From positions 1 through 59,971 of the IMG/VR virus record IMGVR_UViG_3300048556_000258: DNA of 59,971 nucleotides, one strand, 5' to 3'. A program made the position numbers and the translations under genes. A model generated the notes under the pieces. That model was not told the origin of the DNA, searched no databases, and saw only the letters and a program-made list of their open reading frames with translations. Numbering within the stretch: the first letter of the stretch is position 1; each line of letters starts with the position of its first letter. This document shows, one piece after another, positions 23,671 to 33,197 of this stretch. The DNA is from a virus.

Positions 23671-25226
23671 TATGCCATCGCCTTTCCACGTTGTTCTAGA
23701 TTACGCATGACGTTATACATATTACTTATACCTTTGTTCATGTCACCACCACCTAGACCTTTTACAGCATCGGTAGTCATAACGAACTCTCCGGGCATTA
23801 ACATAGCTCTCACGCTGTCTTTGTTTGGGATACCCTCATTAGGCATAATACCCCCTACACGTCTTGGAAATATCTCACCGCCCTCGGCCGCAGCTTGGAA
23901 AGGTGTCTGAGAATAAAGATAAGGGTTGTACTCAAAGCCATAGCTCGTGGGCCGTGAGACAGGGCCCGTAGATCTTTCTACAGCTAAGTCTTTTATGTCA
24001 TAAGTGTCAGGGCTTTCTTTATAAACGTCTAATCCTGTCCTGACAGGACCTGTATCTTCTTCTTCGGGCACGTCAAACATACCACCAGCTGCGCCAGCTG
24101 CAGTAAGTAACGCGGCACTCGGACCGTATTTTCTAAGAAAGCTAGGACTTTGCTTGGCAGCTTTTTCTGCTGCGTCTAAATATAAGGCACTATTTTTACT
24201 AACTTTGCTTAAATCTATGTTTGGATTTTCTGCTTTTAATATGTCGGCGGCAGTAACATCATCAGGTCCAAAGAGAAAATCACCGGCTTTGCTGCCATAT
24301 TCTTTTAAAGTATCAAACATGCTAGTAGGTTTTGGAGGTAAAGTTGTTTGCGTTATAGGTTTCATACTAGAATCTAACGGTATAGCTTCACCACTTGGAC
24401 GGGTCATATCTATGAAAGCGGGTTTTTCTACACCGGAAGTGCTAAGACTTGCTTTTTGTATACCATCTGGAGAAACAGTTGTCTCACCTTCAAACAAACC
24501 TCTAAGACTAGGCTGTGTTGTGCTTTGTAGTGGATCAAAATTACCTTGAAAAGCTGCTTTTACACTTGAAGTACCTGCACCGACATCCGCGGCTATGTTA
24601 TCCATAAAACCGCCCTTACCAGAAAGTCCTGCAGTTACAGCACCTGTGGCACCTCCCATAAGAGCAGATTTAAAGGCGTCTTGTACGCTACCACCTTGAA
24701 CTAAAGTTCCGATACCTGCGCCTAAGGCGCCTGACATAACGGTACCTAATCCGGGGGCAAAGTAATTAATTGCCATAGGTATAATCAAAGGAGCGGCCTT
24801 CTTTAAAGCTTTACCTACACCCTTAGCTATCTTACTAACAGATTTAAAAATCTTTTTGAAGAAAAACTCCGGTAAACCTGTTGTAGGGTTCAAGCTGTTT
24901 TTGCTCTCACCAACAACATATCTTTCTGGGTCTTCTACACCTAATTCTTTTAAATGCTTAAATATACTTTCTTTTAAAGCAGGGTTCTTTTCAATCAAGG
25001 CCCGTGGGACGATGAGCTCGCCTGTTTCAACGTGGGCCACGGTGTCATCCCCGTAACGACCGAAGTTCGCCATCTTTTTTCCAACATCCGAGAACTGAGC
25101 AATACCGTTCGTGCCAAACTGCTCTCGAAGCTCTTCGGCTTCCAGCTGTTCAATCTGCTCATCCGTCATTACAAAATCTGCAATACCGCCTGCAGGTATG
25201 GTTTCTTGTTTAAGCGCTTGATCCAT
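23670..25226 (-). CDS. virion protein with hydrophobic Gly/Ala segment, 518 aa
   Basis: The N-terminus has V-A-H-V-E-T-G-E-L-I-V-P-R, a segment I associate with phage ejection or tail-interior proteins. Residues about 145-200 are Gly/Ala-rich and hydrophobic, followed by disordered Ser/Pro/Thr sequence. Near the end come A-A-E-G-G-E-I-F-P-R-R and M-L-M-P-G-E-F-V-M-T-T. The start follows AAGGTACTAAAC. Fourth member of the likely ejection set, next to the tail hub. Confidence 0.6.
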   Translation of the reverse strand: MDQALKQETIPAGGIADFVMTDEQIEQLEAEELREQFGTNGIAQFSDVGKKMANFGRYGDDTVAHVETGELIVPRALIEKNPALKESIFKHLKELGVEDPERYVVGESKNSLNPTTGLPEFFFKKIFKSVSKIAKGVGKALKKAAPLIIPMAINYFAPGLGTVMSGALGAGIGTLVQGGSVQDAFKSALMGGATGAVTAGLSGKGGFMDNIAADVGAGTSSVKAAFQGNFDPLQSTTQPSLRGLFEGETTVSPDGIQKASLSTSGVEKPAFIDMTRPSGEAIPLDSSMKPITQTTLPPKPTSMFDTLKEYGSKAGDFLFGPDDVTAADILKAENPNIDLSKVSKNSALYLDAAEKAAKQSPSFLRKYGPSAALLTAAGAAGGMFDVPEEEDTGPVRTGLDVYKESPDTYDIKDLAVERSTGPVSRPTSYGFEYNPYLYSQTPFQAAAEGGEIFPRRVGGIMPNEGIPNKDSVRAMLMPGEFVMTTDAVKGLGGGDMNKGISNMYNVMRNLEQRGKAMA

Positions 25227-25262
25227 GTTTAGTACCTTACCATGAAAGTTTTACTTGTTCAA

Positions 25263-25652
25263 CTATATCTGTGTTATCGCACTTGTTGTAATTCTAGTCT
25301 TAATTAGCTCTTGTATACTAGCAACAACAAGAAGTCTGTTAGCCACTCCTGCCTGTACTTTTATTATATCACCACCTTGTAATATCAGATCTCTTGTTAA
25401 AAGTTCTTCTGTTGCGTGTCCTGCAACGCTTTTTTCAAACAATTCAAATACATTATTATCTTTGTCCGTTAAAGTTACTGTTAAGGTATCTCCATTGTTA
25501 CTGCTGTCATGCACTAATATTGAATTAATAACAGAAGCATTTGATTCTGCTCCAGTAGGGGCTGTGTATAAGGTTGTTACATCGGTTGTTGTTAAGTCAA
25601 CTTTTGCATTTGTTAAACCTTGAATATATTGAGGAATAGCACTAACTAACAT
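25263..25652 (-). CDS. small tail-associated structural protein
   Basis: A 129-residue beta-rich protein with Y-T-A-P-T-G near the start and alternating strand pattern. The 112-residue protein at 38971-39309 has a similar layout (L-Y-T-V-P-S-S-T, then strands with S-V/I-K-V). Both may be small jelly-roll-like or Ig-like decoration parts. It is coupled to the hub gene (TAATG). Function inferred from position only. Confidence 0.55.
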   Translation of the reverse strand: MLVSAIPQYIQGLTNAKVDLTTTDVTTLYTAPTGAESNASVINSILVHDSSNNGDTLTVTLTDKDNNVFELFEKSVAGHATEELLTRDLILQGGDIIKVQAGVANRLLVVASIQELIKTRITTSAITQI

Positions 25653-27787
25653 TATCGTCTTCCATCTTCTCTTATACTAGCTCTTGGCGTACCAAGTTTA
25701 TATTTTGTACCCAAGGACGTTGAATCAATTCGTAAAGCAAAAGACCTACCTCGTAAACGATAGTTTAATTTTTCTGTAAATTGTTCTACAGGACTAGTTG
25801 CTGTTCTTTGTGTGGTACCAGATTGTGTTTGTAGAAAATTACCTCCAGAAAAGTTTTTAGCTTTAACAGTAAAATCAACATCTGGGTTTAAACTGGTTGA
25901 TCCGTTGAACGTGATATCTGGTATAACTTCTGTTAAAAACACATACTTATCACCATCACCAATATCTATAGGTGCAGATTCAATGAAAGATGTCATAGCA
26001 GACCCGTCATCATCGTATCCCACTTCATGGTTATATAAATATTGACCACCTGTTGCTATAGGTAATGTTCTAATTCCTCTGTCGAGCCATGATTGACGAA
26101 CCATTGTGCCATAGTACCACAATTTTTCTGAGTAATTATAGGCAACATATCTGTCTATTTCTGTACTACTACTAGATGGATAAAACCATAGTAGTTCACT
26201 AAACTCTGAATTTACACCTACATGAACCTTGTTTCTCTCTTCAAAGTTAAAATCTAAGAAAACTTTATCTTTTACAGTACAAGGTAACTGAATTGTTTGA
26301 CCACTTATATAGCCATAAAAAGTATCTACACCCATCCAAAACACGACATCCTCAACAGCTATGGCTGAATAAGGACTCATAATTGTTATGTTCTTAGATA
26401 GTTCTTGCAAACCAAAAGTAAATGGAGGACCTATAAACTTCATAGCATGAAGCGTCTTATCTGTAAAAACAAGTATCTGTTGTTTGGCTTCAACAGCTTG
26501 AACAAAGGTTGATCCACCACCAAGTCTTAGATCACCTGCTGTATTGGTAGCTGTTGGGAACCATTCAAGAGGATTTTCTTGAGAGGAGAATCTAATCAAC
26601 AAAGGGTCTTGTACCCCGTCTCCTTGAGTAGCAGTAGCACTTGTGTTTAATCCATCACAGCCAAAAGCTATAACGTGTCTGTCTTGGTCGGATACTATTG
26701 TTTGTTTGGCTCTTTGTGGGATACTTGTCTTTGTTCCAGAAAGGGTGCTTAACTCTACGGCTCTGCCGCTCAACCCATTTGTTCTATCCCAATAATACAA
26801 AGCTCCGTCTCTGGGATTGATTATTAAATCTTCCCCAAAGTTATCGTGTGACCATAGTCTAATCTGTGCACCGGGAACAGTAATTGAAGCAGCACTACCC
26901 CAACCTACAAAGTCATCTGTAGCTAATGTGTTACCTTTAGCTAATCTAACTAAAGCTCCATTACTGTGCGTAGTAGCAGTAGTATCACTATGACCACGAG
27001 TAACAGTCATTGTGTTGTCATCTGCCGATGCAGTTATTAACATTAATTCATTACCAACAAGAATTACATCCCCATCTGTATTCATACCTGTTTCATCAAC
27101 AACATCAACGCCTGTTTCGCTTGCGTCTAAGGCTTCGTTTAAAGTGGTAGCCAAAGCACTACTAGTTGTGCCACTCCACTGTCCAGCACCCCAACCAGTA
27201 CCGCCTACAGTCACATCTAAACCAGTATTTAATTGATATTCACCGACAACACTACTACCACCATTGCCAGTATCAGAAGAGTTAGCTGCTACGCTTGATG
27301 TAATTTCATATGAATTAGAACTTATCAAAGATGTGATTTGATACTCTTGATTTAGTACATCAGCTGTTATAACACCACCTAAACTAACGGCTCCAGAAAA
27401 AGTAACAAAGTCATTTTCATTTGCACCGTGAGCCGTGTCTGTAACAGTTATGGTTGTTGAACCATTTGTAGCTGAAAAGGTTACGTCACCAGCACTTGTT
27501 GTTGCTCTTATTGGTGTTATATCATTAAAACCTTCACCTTCTTCTATATAGTATTTTAAATTAGTTCCTATACCTAGTAAGTCAGAACCATCCAAAGTAA
27601 CCCAATTATGCAAACGTCTGGCAGTACCTTCAAAAGTAGAACTGGTATACTTTGACCACCCACCTATTTTTTCGGGAAAACCAAACCTAAACCTTACCTT
27701 GTCTCCGTCAACATAACCACCTTCGTTACTTTCAGAAGTTATGTCGGAAATAATACCAGGTTTAAATTTTAACTTAGTTATAGGCAT
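25652..27787 (-). CDS. tail hub / DNA stabilisation protein, P22 gp10-like
   Basis: A 711-residue protein opening with F-K-P-G-I-x-S-D-I-T and then V-D-G-D-K-V-R-F-R-x-G-x-P-E-K-I-G-G-W, the pattern of gp10-like tail proteins of podoviruses. Beta-propeller-like segments with repeated W and G follow, and the C-terminus is a beta domain with R-L-R-G-R-S-F-A-L-R-I. In P22 this class plugs the portal channel after packaging. It starts on the stop-start junction with the adhesin gene. Confidence 0.75.
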   Translation of the reverse strand: MPITKLKFKPGIISDITSESNEGGYVDGDKVRFRFGFPEKIGGWSKYTSSTFEGTARRLHNWVTLDGSDLLGIGTNLKYYIEEGEGFNDITPIRATTSAGDVTFSATNGSTTITVTDTAHGANENDFVTFSGAVSLGGVITADVLNQEYQITSLISSNSYEITSSVAANSSDTGNGGSSVVGEYQLNTGLDVTVGGTGWGAGQWSGTTSSALATTLNEALDASETGVDVVDETGMNTDGDVILVGNELMLITASADDNTMTVTRGHSDTTATTHSNGALVRLAKGNTLATDDFVGWGSAASITVPGAQIRLWSHDNFGEDLIINPRDGALYYWDRTNGLSGRAVELSTLSGTKTSIPQRAKQTIVSDQDRHVIAFGCDGLNTSATATQGDGVQDPLLIRFSSQENPLEWFPTATNTAGDLRLGGGSTFVQAVEAKQQILVFTDKTLHAMKFIGPPFTFGLQELSKNITIMSPYSAIAVEDVVFWMGVDTFYGYISGQTIQLPCTVKDKVFLDFNFEERNKVHVGVNSEFSELLWFYPSSSSTEIDRYVAYNYSEKLWYYGTMVRQSWLDRGIRTLPIATGGQYLYNHEVGYDDDGSAMTSFIESAPIDIGDGDKYVFLTEVIPDITFNGSTSLNPDVDFTVKAKNFSGGNFLQTQSGTTQRTATSPVEQFTEKLNYRLRGRSFALRIDSTSLGTKYKLGTPRASIREDGRR

Positions 27788-29163
27788 TAACCTATTCTCC
27801 CTGCTACTGTACCATTATCTGTCAATGATACATTACTTTGTCCTAAAATGTAATACCCTGCTGAACCCCCAGCAGATCCAGACGCACCATTTGTTGGTGC
27901 TGTTGATGGATAAGAAATAGTAGTTCCTGTCCCATTTGAACCTGTAGACCCACTGCTTCCACTTGCTCCTAGTGCACCACCTGCACCACCTGCACCACCA
28001 GTTCCTGCATTTGTTCCACCGCTACCACCCGATGAGCCACTACCTGCTGATTGAGCAAAACCTTGACCTACACCACCTGCACCACCTGCACCTGCTGTAG
28101 AGGGAACATTTACAGAAAGAGACAATGTTGCGTTCATATCATTATAGAAAAAAGCACCATCTGGAGACGAAGATCCATAAGGTTCTTCAGTGTAATTACA
28201 AAAATAATATGTTGTGCTTGCAGCTAATGGAGCTTTTAATCCGCTCCATGATAATCCACTACCATAATCTGCACCACCTTGTCCTTGACTTTTTGTATCT
28301 TCGGCTGTGCTTATATTAACTACAGGTGTTCCACGATGACCTGTCTGCCCATCCTCTGGAAAAGGATCGGTTATATAAGAGGATAAAGAATATTCAGCAG
28401 AAGTGTTAACTTGAAAACTATACCATACAGGTCCTCTATTTGATATATTAGACCTTAACTGCCCCCCAGATGTATTTAATCCCCATTGCCCACTACCAAT
28501 GCCTGACCAAGCTCTTGGCCCAAATTGTGTTAATACAGAATATGAAACAAAGTCTGGTTTATCACCAACTTTATCTGTTACGCTAGATGCTGTTGCAGTA
28601 GTAGAAGAACTTCCTTTACCTCCAGCTCCACCATTTCCACCACCACCTCCACCACCTTTAAGATTAGCCCCACTATTATTATTTAATGTTATAGCAACAT
28701 CTGCCTTTAAAGCAGTTCCACCATCAGAAGCGGCAGCACCGCCTTGTCCATAGATATTACCATTGTTTGTTACTGTTATTGTACCAGAACCACCAGTTGG
28801 TAAATCAATAGCAGGTGTGCCAGATGCTGTACTGTAAACGGTAATTCCTGCATTTATAATTATAGTCTTGGGATAATCTACTGCGTAATCATCACCAAAG
28901 ATACCTGTGCCAGACTGTTGTGTGGCATTAGATGAAAAGGTTTTCTGCCATCCTTTAGCTTGAGAATAAAAATTATTAAAGCTTATAGCACCACTTGTGG
29001 GAACACCAGCTGCCAAATTTGTTGCTGTATTATTGGCAGCATTAGATCTTACATTTGTGTTTGCTCCACGATAATAACTAGCCATGTCAACGGCTCCACT
29101 GCCACCAACAAATTCAGTTCTTATATCTGAAGCTGATATTGCACCCGAAGCCGCTAAAGTCAT
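27787..29163 (-). CDS. glycine-rich tail-tip adhesin
   Basis: A 458-residue protein. The N-terminal module (M-T-L-A-A-S-G-A-I-S-A-S-D-I, then Y-Y-R-G) is typical of phage fibre tips. Two long glycine-rich blocks follow: L-K-G-G-G-G-G-G-G-N-G-G-A-G-G near residue 170, and a Gly/Ser/Ala-rich stretch of over 80 residues at the C-terminus. Such blocks can pack as polyglycine II helices as in T-even gp38-type adhesins. It probably determines receptor binding. It ends right before the hub gene. Confidence 0.7.
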   Translation of the reverse strand: MTLAASGAISASDIRTEFVGGSGAVDMASYYRGANTNVRSNAANNTATNLAAGVPTSGAISFNNFYSQAKGWQKTFSSNATQQSGTGIFGDDYAVDYPKTIIINAGITVYSTASGTPAIDLPTGGSGTITVTNNGNIYGQGGAAASDGGTALKADVAITLNNNSGANLKGGGGGGGNGGAGGKGSSSTTATASSVTDKVGDKPDFVSYSVLTQFGPRAWSGIGSGQWGLNTSGGQLRSNISNRGPVWYSFQVNTSAEYSLSSYITDPFPEDGQTGHRGTPVVNISTAEDTKSQGQGGADYGSGLSWSGLKAPLAASTTYYFCNYTEEPYGSSSPDGAFFYNDMNATLSLSVNVPSTAGAGGAGGVGQGFAQSAGSGSSGGSGGTNAGTGGAGGAGGALGASGSSGSTGSNGTGTTISYPSTAPTNGASGSAGGSAGYYILGQSNVSLTDNGTVAGRIG

Positions 29164-29786
29164 TATGGAGATCCAAAAGCTGTTATGTTATCCGCTGAAG
29201 TTACCGCACCACTTGATGCTAATTTAAAGACTGTTGTTCCGTTATACTTAAAAAGAAGGTCATTATCACCAGTATCTAGTTCTATTGCCCATTTACTAGA
29301 ACCAAATAAAATAGCATTACCATTCGTATCAAGATCTGCTCCAAGTTGTGGAGTTGTGTCGTTGACTAAATCAGTAGGAACTTTAGCTACATTGGCATTT
29401 GATCCTGTACCATCTGCATAAACTATGTTTGTAGCTCCATTAGCTACAGTGATAGTGGTTCCTGATCCACCGCCTTGTTGTATAGTGGCTGTCTGACCAG
29501 TGCTGTTTTTAAATATGTACCACTTTTGTTGATCATTAGGATCTATTGTTATTGTAAAAGCTGAACCGGGACTACCCGTTAAAGTTATGACTTTATAGTG
29601 TCCGTTAGATAAAGTGCCATCTGTAGCGGTTAGCGTTGTATTCCCAGAAATCGATAAACTAAGAACACCGTTAACAGTTCTATCAATAATGTCTAAATTA
29701 TTATTAGTAGTAACCCCCCAGGTTCCCGCTTGTTCACCAGAACCTATCTTTTCTAAACCACTGTTATTTGTATATGTACTAGCCAT
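29163..29786 (-). CDS. tail fibre-like structural protein
   Basis: A 207-residue protein with N-terminus T-Y-T-N-N-x-G-L-E-K-I-G-S-G-E-Q-A-G-T-W-G, a module shared by many marine phage fibre proteins. The following sequence is beta-rich Thr/Ser/Gly/Asn repeats, with P-Q-L-G-A-D-L-D-T-N-G-N toward the C-terminus. It probably forms a short trimeric fibre or fibre base. It is adjacent to the adhesin and other fibre genes. Confidence 0.7.
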   Translation of the reverse strand: MASTYTNNSGLEKIGSGEQAGTWGVTTNNNLDIIDRTVNGVLSLSISGNTTLTATDGTLSNGHYKVITLTGSPGSAFTITIDPNDQQKWYIFKNSTGQTATIQQGGGSGTTITVANGATNIVYADGTGSNANVAKVPTDLVNDTTPQLGADLDTNGNAILFGSSKWAIELDTGDNDLLFKYNGTTVFKLASSGAVTSADNITAFGSP

Positions 29787-29793
29787 TATTGCC

Positions 29794-30273
29794 TCATATT
29801 TCTGTTTCTGCCCATGTTTCCGATCCAGTCGGTGTTATTTCTGTCCATGCCTCTGTTCCACTTGGTGTAATAGTGGTATATGTTTCAGGTGTTGCACTTG
29901 CATTTATATCTTCAAACAGTATATCACCAAGAGATGCTTGTGAGAAATTAAAATCACTGGAAGCAACGCCTGACCCTATCATAATACCAATTGAAGTTTT
30001 TGTAAATGCAGACTCAATATCAGCTGAATCTGTTTGAATCCTTGTTCCAGCAGATGTTTCTGTGAAATTAAAATCCAGATCTGAGTTTGCACCAGCACTA
30101 ATGTAAATGGCATTTGCTGACTGAGTGGCAGTCGAACTCATAGAAGAGATACCAGACATTATACCTACACCTGCATTTGCAGACGAGGCAATACCGCTCA
30201 TTTCGGATACACCTGCTAATAGAATACTTTGATCCGATAGAGCGTATTCAGATAGAGCAGATGCACCTAACAT
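29794..30273 (-). CDS. small virion protein with C-terminal W-T-E-I repeats
   Basis: A 159-residue Ser/Ala/Thr-rich protein with almost no basic residues. Two D-F-N-F segments occur in the middle. The C-terminus carries a short tandem repeat, T-P-S-G-T-E-A-W-T-E-I followed by T-P-T-G-S-E-T-W-A-E. It is coupled to the DUF6447-like gene by a shared base. A structural role is inferred from composition and position. Confidence 0.55.
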   Translation of the reverse strand: MLGASALSEYALSDQSILLAGVSEMSGIASSANAGVGIMSGISSMSSTATQSANAIYISAGANSDLDFNFTETSAGTRIQTDSADIESAFTKTSIGIMIGSGVASSDFNFSQASLGDILFEDINASATPETYTTITPSGTEAWTEITPTGSETWAETEI

Positions 30274-30500
30274 TAGCTAGCCTTTTCTTCTTTTGGCTCT
30301 TCTTCACCTTTAACAGATTGTATCAATGAGTTTGTAAAAGCGTTCTGGGCCACTGTAATCTGGTCTAGTTGAAACTTTAGATTAGCAGCTTTGCCCTGTA
30401 AGTCTTTTATCTGATTGATAAAATAGTTTTGGTCTTGAGATAAGTCCTCTGTCTTATACTCTTTACCATCAATAGTGATTACGTTTGATTGTTCAGTCAT
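30273..30500 (-). CDS. DUF6447-like small protein
   Basis: A 75-residue protein with I-T-I-D-G-K-E-Y-x-x-E-D-L-S followed by a helical stretch with K-D-L-Q-x-K-A-A-N-L-K-F-Q-L, matching the layout of DUF6447 proteins seen beside phage fibre genes. The ATG at 30500 (MTEQSN) is used because it overlaps the upstream stop (TAATG). The function is unknown; it may act in fibre assembly. Confidence 0.65.
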   Translation of the reverse strand: MTEQSNVITIDGKEYKTEDLSQDQNYFINQIKDLQGKAANLKFQLDQITVAQNAFTNSLIQSVKGEEEPKEEKAS

Positions 30501-30811
30501 TACCATGTTACTCCACTTGCTGTTGTTGGGTTAGCTGCTGCCTCTATCTGACTAGCTATTCCTGCTTCTATTGATGCCACTTCGTCTTCACCAAGTGCAT
30601 CTTTAGCCCATCCAATAGCTTGTGTCTCTGTGATATCTGCGTATGGTGTTGGTGTGCCTACAAGTGTTACACCGACTGTGCCATAAGCTGACCCTGTGTT
30701 ACCATCTGCGTCTTCGTCAGATGCTCTCCAGTGCAAGATAGTCACAATATCTGTGTTGTCTCCCTGCACTAAGTCTCTTTCCATTGTTCCTATTGTCCAA
30801 GTTACTGCCAT
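30500..30811 (-). CDS. DUF7936-like protein
   Basis: A 103-residue protein. The pattern T-W-T-I-G-x-M-E-R, then G-D-N-T-D-I-V-T-I-L-H-W-R, and Y-A-D-I-T-E-T-Q-A-I-G-W matches small phage proteins assigned to DUF7936, which usually sit next to tail fibre genes. No biochemical role is known. It lies 11 bases after the large fibre gene on the same transcript. Confidence 0.65.
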   Translation of the reverse strand: MAVTWTIGTMERDLVQGDNTDIVTILHWRASDEDADGNTGSAYGTVGVTLVGTPTPYADITETQAIGWAKDALGEDEVASIEAGIASQIEAAANPTTASGVTW

Positions 30812-30822
30812 TTTATTCTCCT

Positions 30823-32940
30823 TTATCTAACTAAATATTCATGTACTGTGTCGGATATTTCTCTCATTTTAATCCATCGGTCACCGACAGTTTGACCAAC
30901 TGTAACTCTAAGTTTGCCAACTAACCCAATAGGACTAAACTCTTTTCTTTGTTCTCTTGGTATATATGTTTGTGATGAGTCATAAGATGAATTTAACTTT
31001 CTTCTAGTTAACGGAGTTTCACCATCTATTTCAGTTGATGTTACAATAGCGTCACTTGGTACAGTTACATCACTTGGTATCATATCTGTTTGATATGTTT
31101 TTGTTTCTTTAGCACCATCACTAGTTTCTATTGTCCATTCTGTTTGTGTGTAATCCTCATAAACATATCTGCCATAATCATCTGTTTCATATTTATCTTT
31201 CCATTTTTCGCTTTGTGCATCACCAAGAATTACTGGTTTTGCAGAAACAACACCTATAATAATTGCTTGTGCATCATCACTTGTAGATAATCTTATTTGA
31301 TTACCATCAAGAACGACTGTCTTGCCTACTCTATCTTCTGAACTTGTGTTGCCATCTTTCCATTCAAACATTTCAGCATAGTCACCACCACTTGAACTAT
31401 AAGCACCATCAGCATGAACAGTACCATCACTATCTACTCTAAATTCTCTATCTGCTGCATTACCAGAATAACCCTCAAACAATTTATAAGTATCACCTGT
31501 GGCTGCTCTAGCAGCAATTACTTGAACGCCACCACCAACATAACTTGCGTGGTGCATACCAAAAACAACTGCACCCTGAACATTACTAGAACAGCGAATC
31601 TCATGAAAACCACCAGTAGAATCTCTATAAGTTCCGTCATCTGATATTTTAAAATATCCACTATGAGAAGTGCTAGGTCCTAAAATTCTTGCTCTTTCAT
31701 AAGCATCTCCAGTACTGAAATATAAAACCTCATCTTTTACACCTACAGTTGGCATCAAAGATGTATTGGATGCTCTAAATGCTATGTGTGATGAAGTTGA
31801 ATTGTTTGCTTCAAATCTAGCCACTCTTTGTCCTGATGCTAAATAAACATGAAGTGGGTCTGATGGACTACTAGTACCAATACCTACTTTGCCACTGCTA
31901 TCAATACGCATACGTTCACCAGCATTAGCTCCAAATAAAAGTGCATTATCGGCATGATGATAAATTACATAACCGACATTATTATCGTTTTCATCTCCAA
32001 AATAAATAACTCCATTACCACCAGCTGCTGAGTTTGTAAGAATATTTATTCCAGCAGTAGTATTTGATTCTATAACAAGGTCATCTGTTGATGCGTTTAC
32101 AGAACCTCCACTACTTCCTTTGTAAATATGAAGTTTTGCACTCGGACTACTAGTACCAATACCTACTTTGCCTGAGCCATCTGCTGTTAAAACAATACGA
32201 CTATCAGTGACATCCATTAATTGAAATTTATCAGAATCACTATTGTCTATTCTAAAAGTCCAACTTTGAGTTGGAGAAGCCTGTGTGCCTCCTACAGAAA
32301 AGTTTAATAATGGGTCACCTGATCCAGTATCATGTATTTGAATATCACCATTTTCTAAGGTGAGCATCCTATTTGGACTACTCGTACCAATACCTACGTT
32401 GCCACCACTAATAATACGAACACGTTCTGTTCCAGAACTAGTCTTGAATATAAGCTCTCCCGGTCCAGAGTTACCCCCAAATATCAAACCACCATTAGCA
32501 TCAGAAGATATAGTTGCTTCTTCTGTAACACTACCAGAATCCATGAAACGGATTACTCCAGCAGTTGTTCCATCTACACCAACTTGTATAGTTCCCCTTA
32601 CATCAAGTTTTTCAGCAGGACTACTAGTACCAATACCTACGTTTCCACCTGTAGTTACTGTAAGATTGTTTTGCCAAGAAGAACCAGTCCAGTGTTGTAT
32701 TTTAAAATTGCCTGAACTGTCTTGTGTTAAGTTATTAAATCTAGCTGTGGTGCTATCATCTAATCTAATTCCATCATTGTTTTCGTCAGCAATGTCGCTG
32801 ATTGTAAGACGGCTGCCACCACTAATTGTTCCATCACCTTGAATGTCAAGACCACCTGCTGTCACTGTACCTGTTACATCAAGAGTACCACTGAGGTCTG
32901 CATCAGTGACTATCTTGGATATGTCTTTTGCTCTTGTCAT
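30823..32940 (-). CDS. tail fibre with Peptidase_G2-like autoproteolytic C-terminus
   Basis: A 705-residue fibre. The shaft contains repeated modules V-G-I-G-T-S-S-P followed by about 50 beta-rich residues and M-R-I-D-S-S-G. The last 200 residues start with G-G-D-Y-A-E-M-F-E-W-x-D-G-N and contain R-V-G-K-T-V-V-L-D-G and I-I-G-V-V-S-A-K-P, the signature of the Peptidase_G2/IMC intramolecular chaperone. That domain helps trimerisation and can cleave itself off. Four near-identical DNA copies of the G-T-S-S-P segment lie in this gene. Confidence 0.8.
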   Translation of the reverse strand: MTRAKDISKIVTDADLSGTLDVTGTVTAGGLDIQGDGTISGGSRLTISDIADENNDGIRLDDSTTARFNNLTQDSSGNFKIQHWTGSSWQNNLTVTTGGNVGIGTSSPAEKLDVRGTIQVGVDGTTAGVIRFMDSGSVTEEATISSDANGGLIFGGNSGPGELIFKTSSGTERVRIISGGNVGIGTSSPNRMLTLENGDIQIHDTGSGDPLLNFSVGGTQASPTQSWTFRIDNSDSDKFQLMDVTDSRIVLTADGSGKVGIGTSSPSAKLHIYKGSSGGSVNASTDDLVIESNTTAGINILTNSAAGGNGVIYFGDENDNNVGYVIYHHADNALLFGANAGERMRIDSSGKVGIGTSSPSDPLHVYLASGQRVARFEANNSTSSHIAFRASNTSLMPTVGVKDEVLYFSTGDAYERARILGPSTSHSGYFKISDDGTYRDSTGGFHEIRCSSNVQGAVVFGMHHASYVGGGVQVIAARAATGDTYKLFEGYSGNAADREFRVDSDGTVHADGAYSSSGGDYAEMFEWKDGNTSSEDRVGKTVVLDGNQIRLSTSDDAQAIIIGVVSAKPVILGDAQSEKWKDKYETDDYGRYVYEDYTQTEWTIETSDGAKETKTYQTDMIPSDVTVPSDAIVTSTEIDGETPLTRRKLNSSYDSSQTYIPREQRKEFSPIGLVGKLRVTVGQTVGDRWIKMREISDTVHEYLVR

Positions 32941-32949
32941 GTATTACTC

Positions 32950-33195
32950 CTAAGCAGTGTAACCTTGACCTGCTGTGATTGCAGAGTTAACTGCTGTCAT
33001 ATCTTCATCTGTCCAATAGTCTTTAGCCACCATAATCTCTAAGTGTGCTACGTTCCTATCAACACAGTCTTGTTTATCTTCAGCTTCATCATCTGCCATT
33101 GCTGTTCCACCGATAATAGCATTGATAAGGTCTACTGAGTGACCCATAGCTGTGTAGTCTTGTGCTATTTCTTCTGTTGTTTTTTCGTCTGCCAT
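32950..33195 (-). CDS. small acidic fibre-cluster protein
   Basis: An 81-residue, strongly acidic helical protein (A-D-D-E-A-E-D-K-Q-D-C region, W-T-D-E-D-M near the end). It lies between two large fibre genes with gaps of two and nine bases. Small proteins of this outline often accompany marine phage fibres, perhaps as chaperones or connectors. Function not known. Confidence 0.6.
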   Translation of the reverse strand: MADEKTTEEIAQDYTAMGHSVDLINAIIGGTAMADDEAEDKQDCVDRNVAHLEIMVAKDYWTDEDMTAVNSAITAGQGYTA

Positions 33196-33197
33196 TT

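Noticed and set aside
28499-28753. Proline-rich plus-strand frame opposite the glycine-rich adhesin
   Set aside because: Poly-proline is simply the antisense reading of glycine codons; no ribosome-binding site.
32360-32842. A 160-codon plus-strand frame inside a fibre gene
   Set aside because: It is the antisense shadow of the repeated G-T-S-S-P modules and has no upstream ribosome-binding site.
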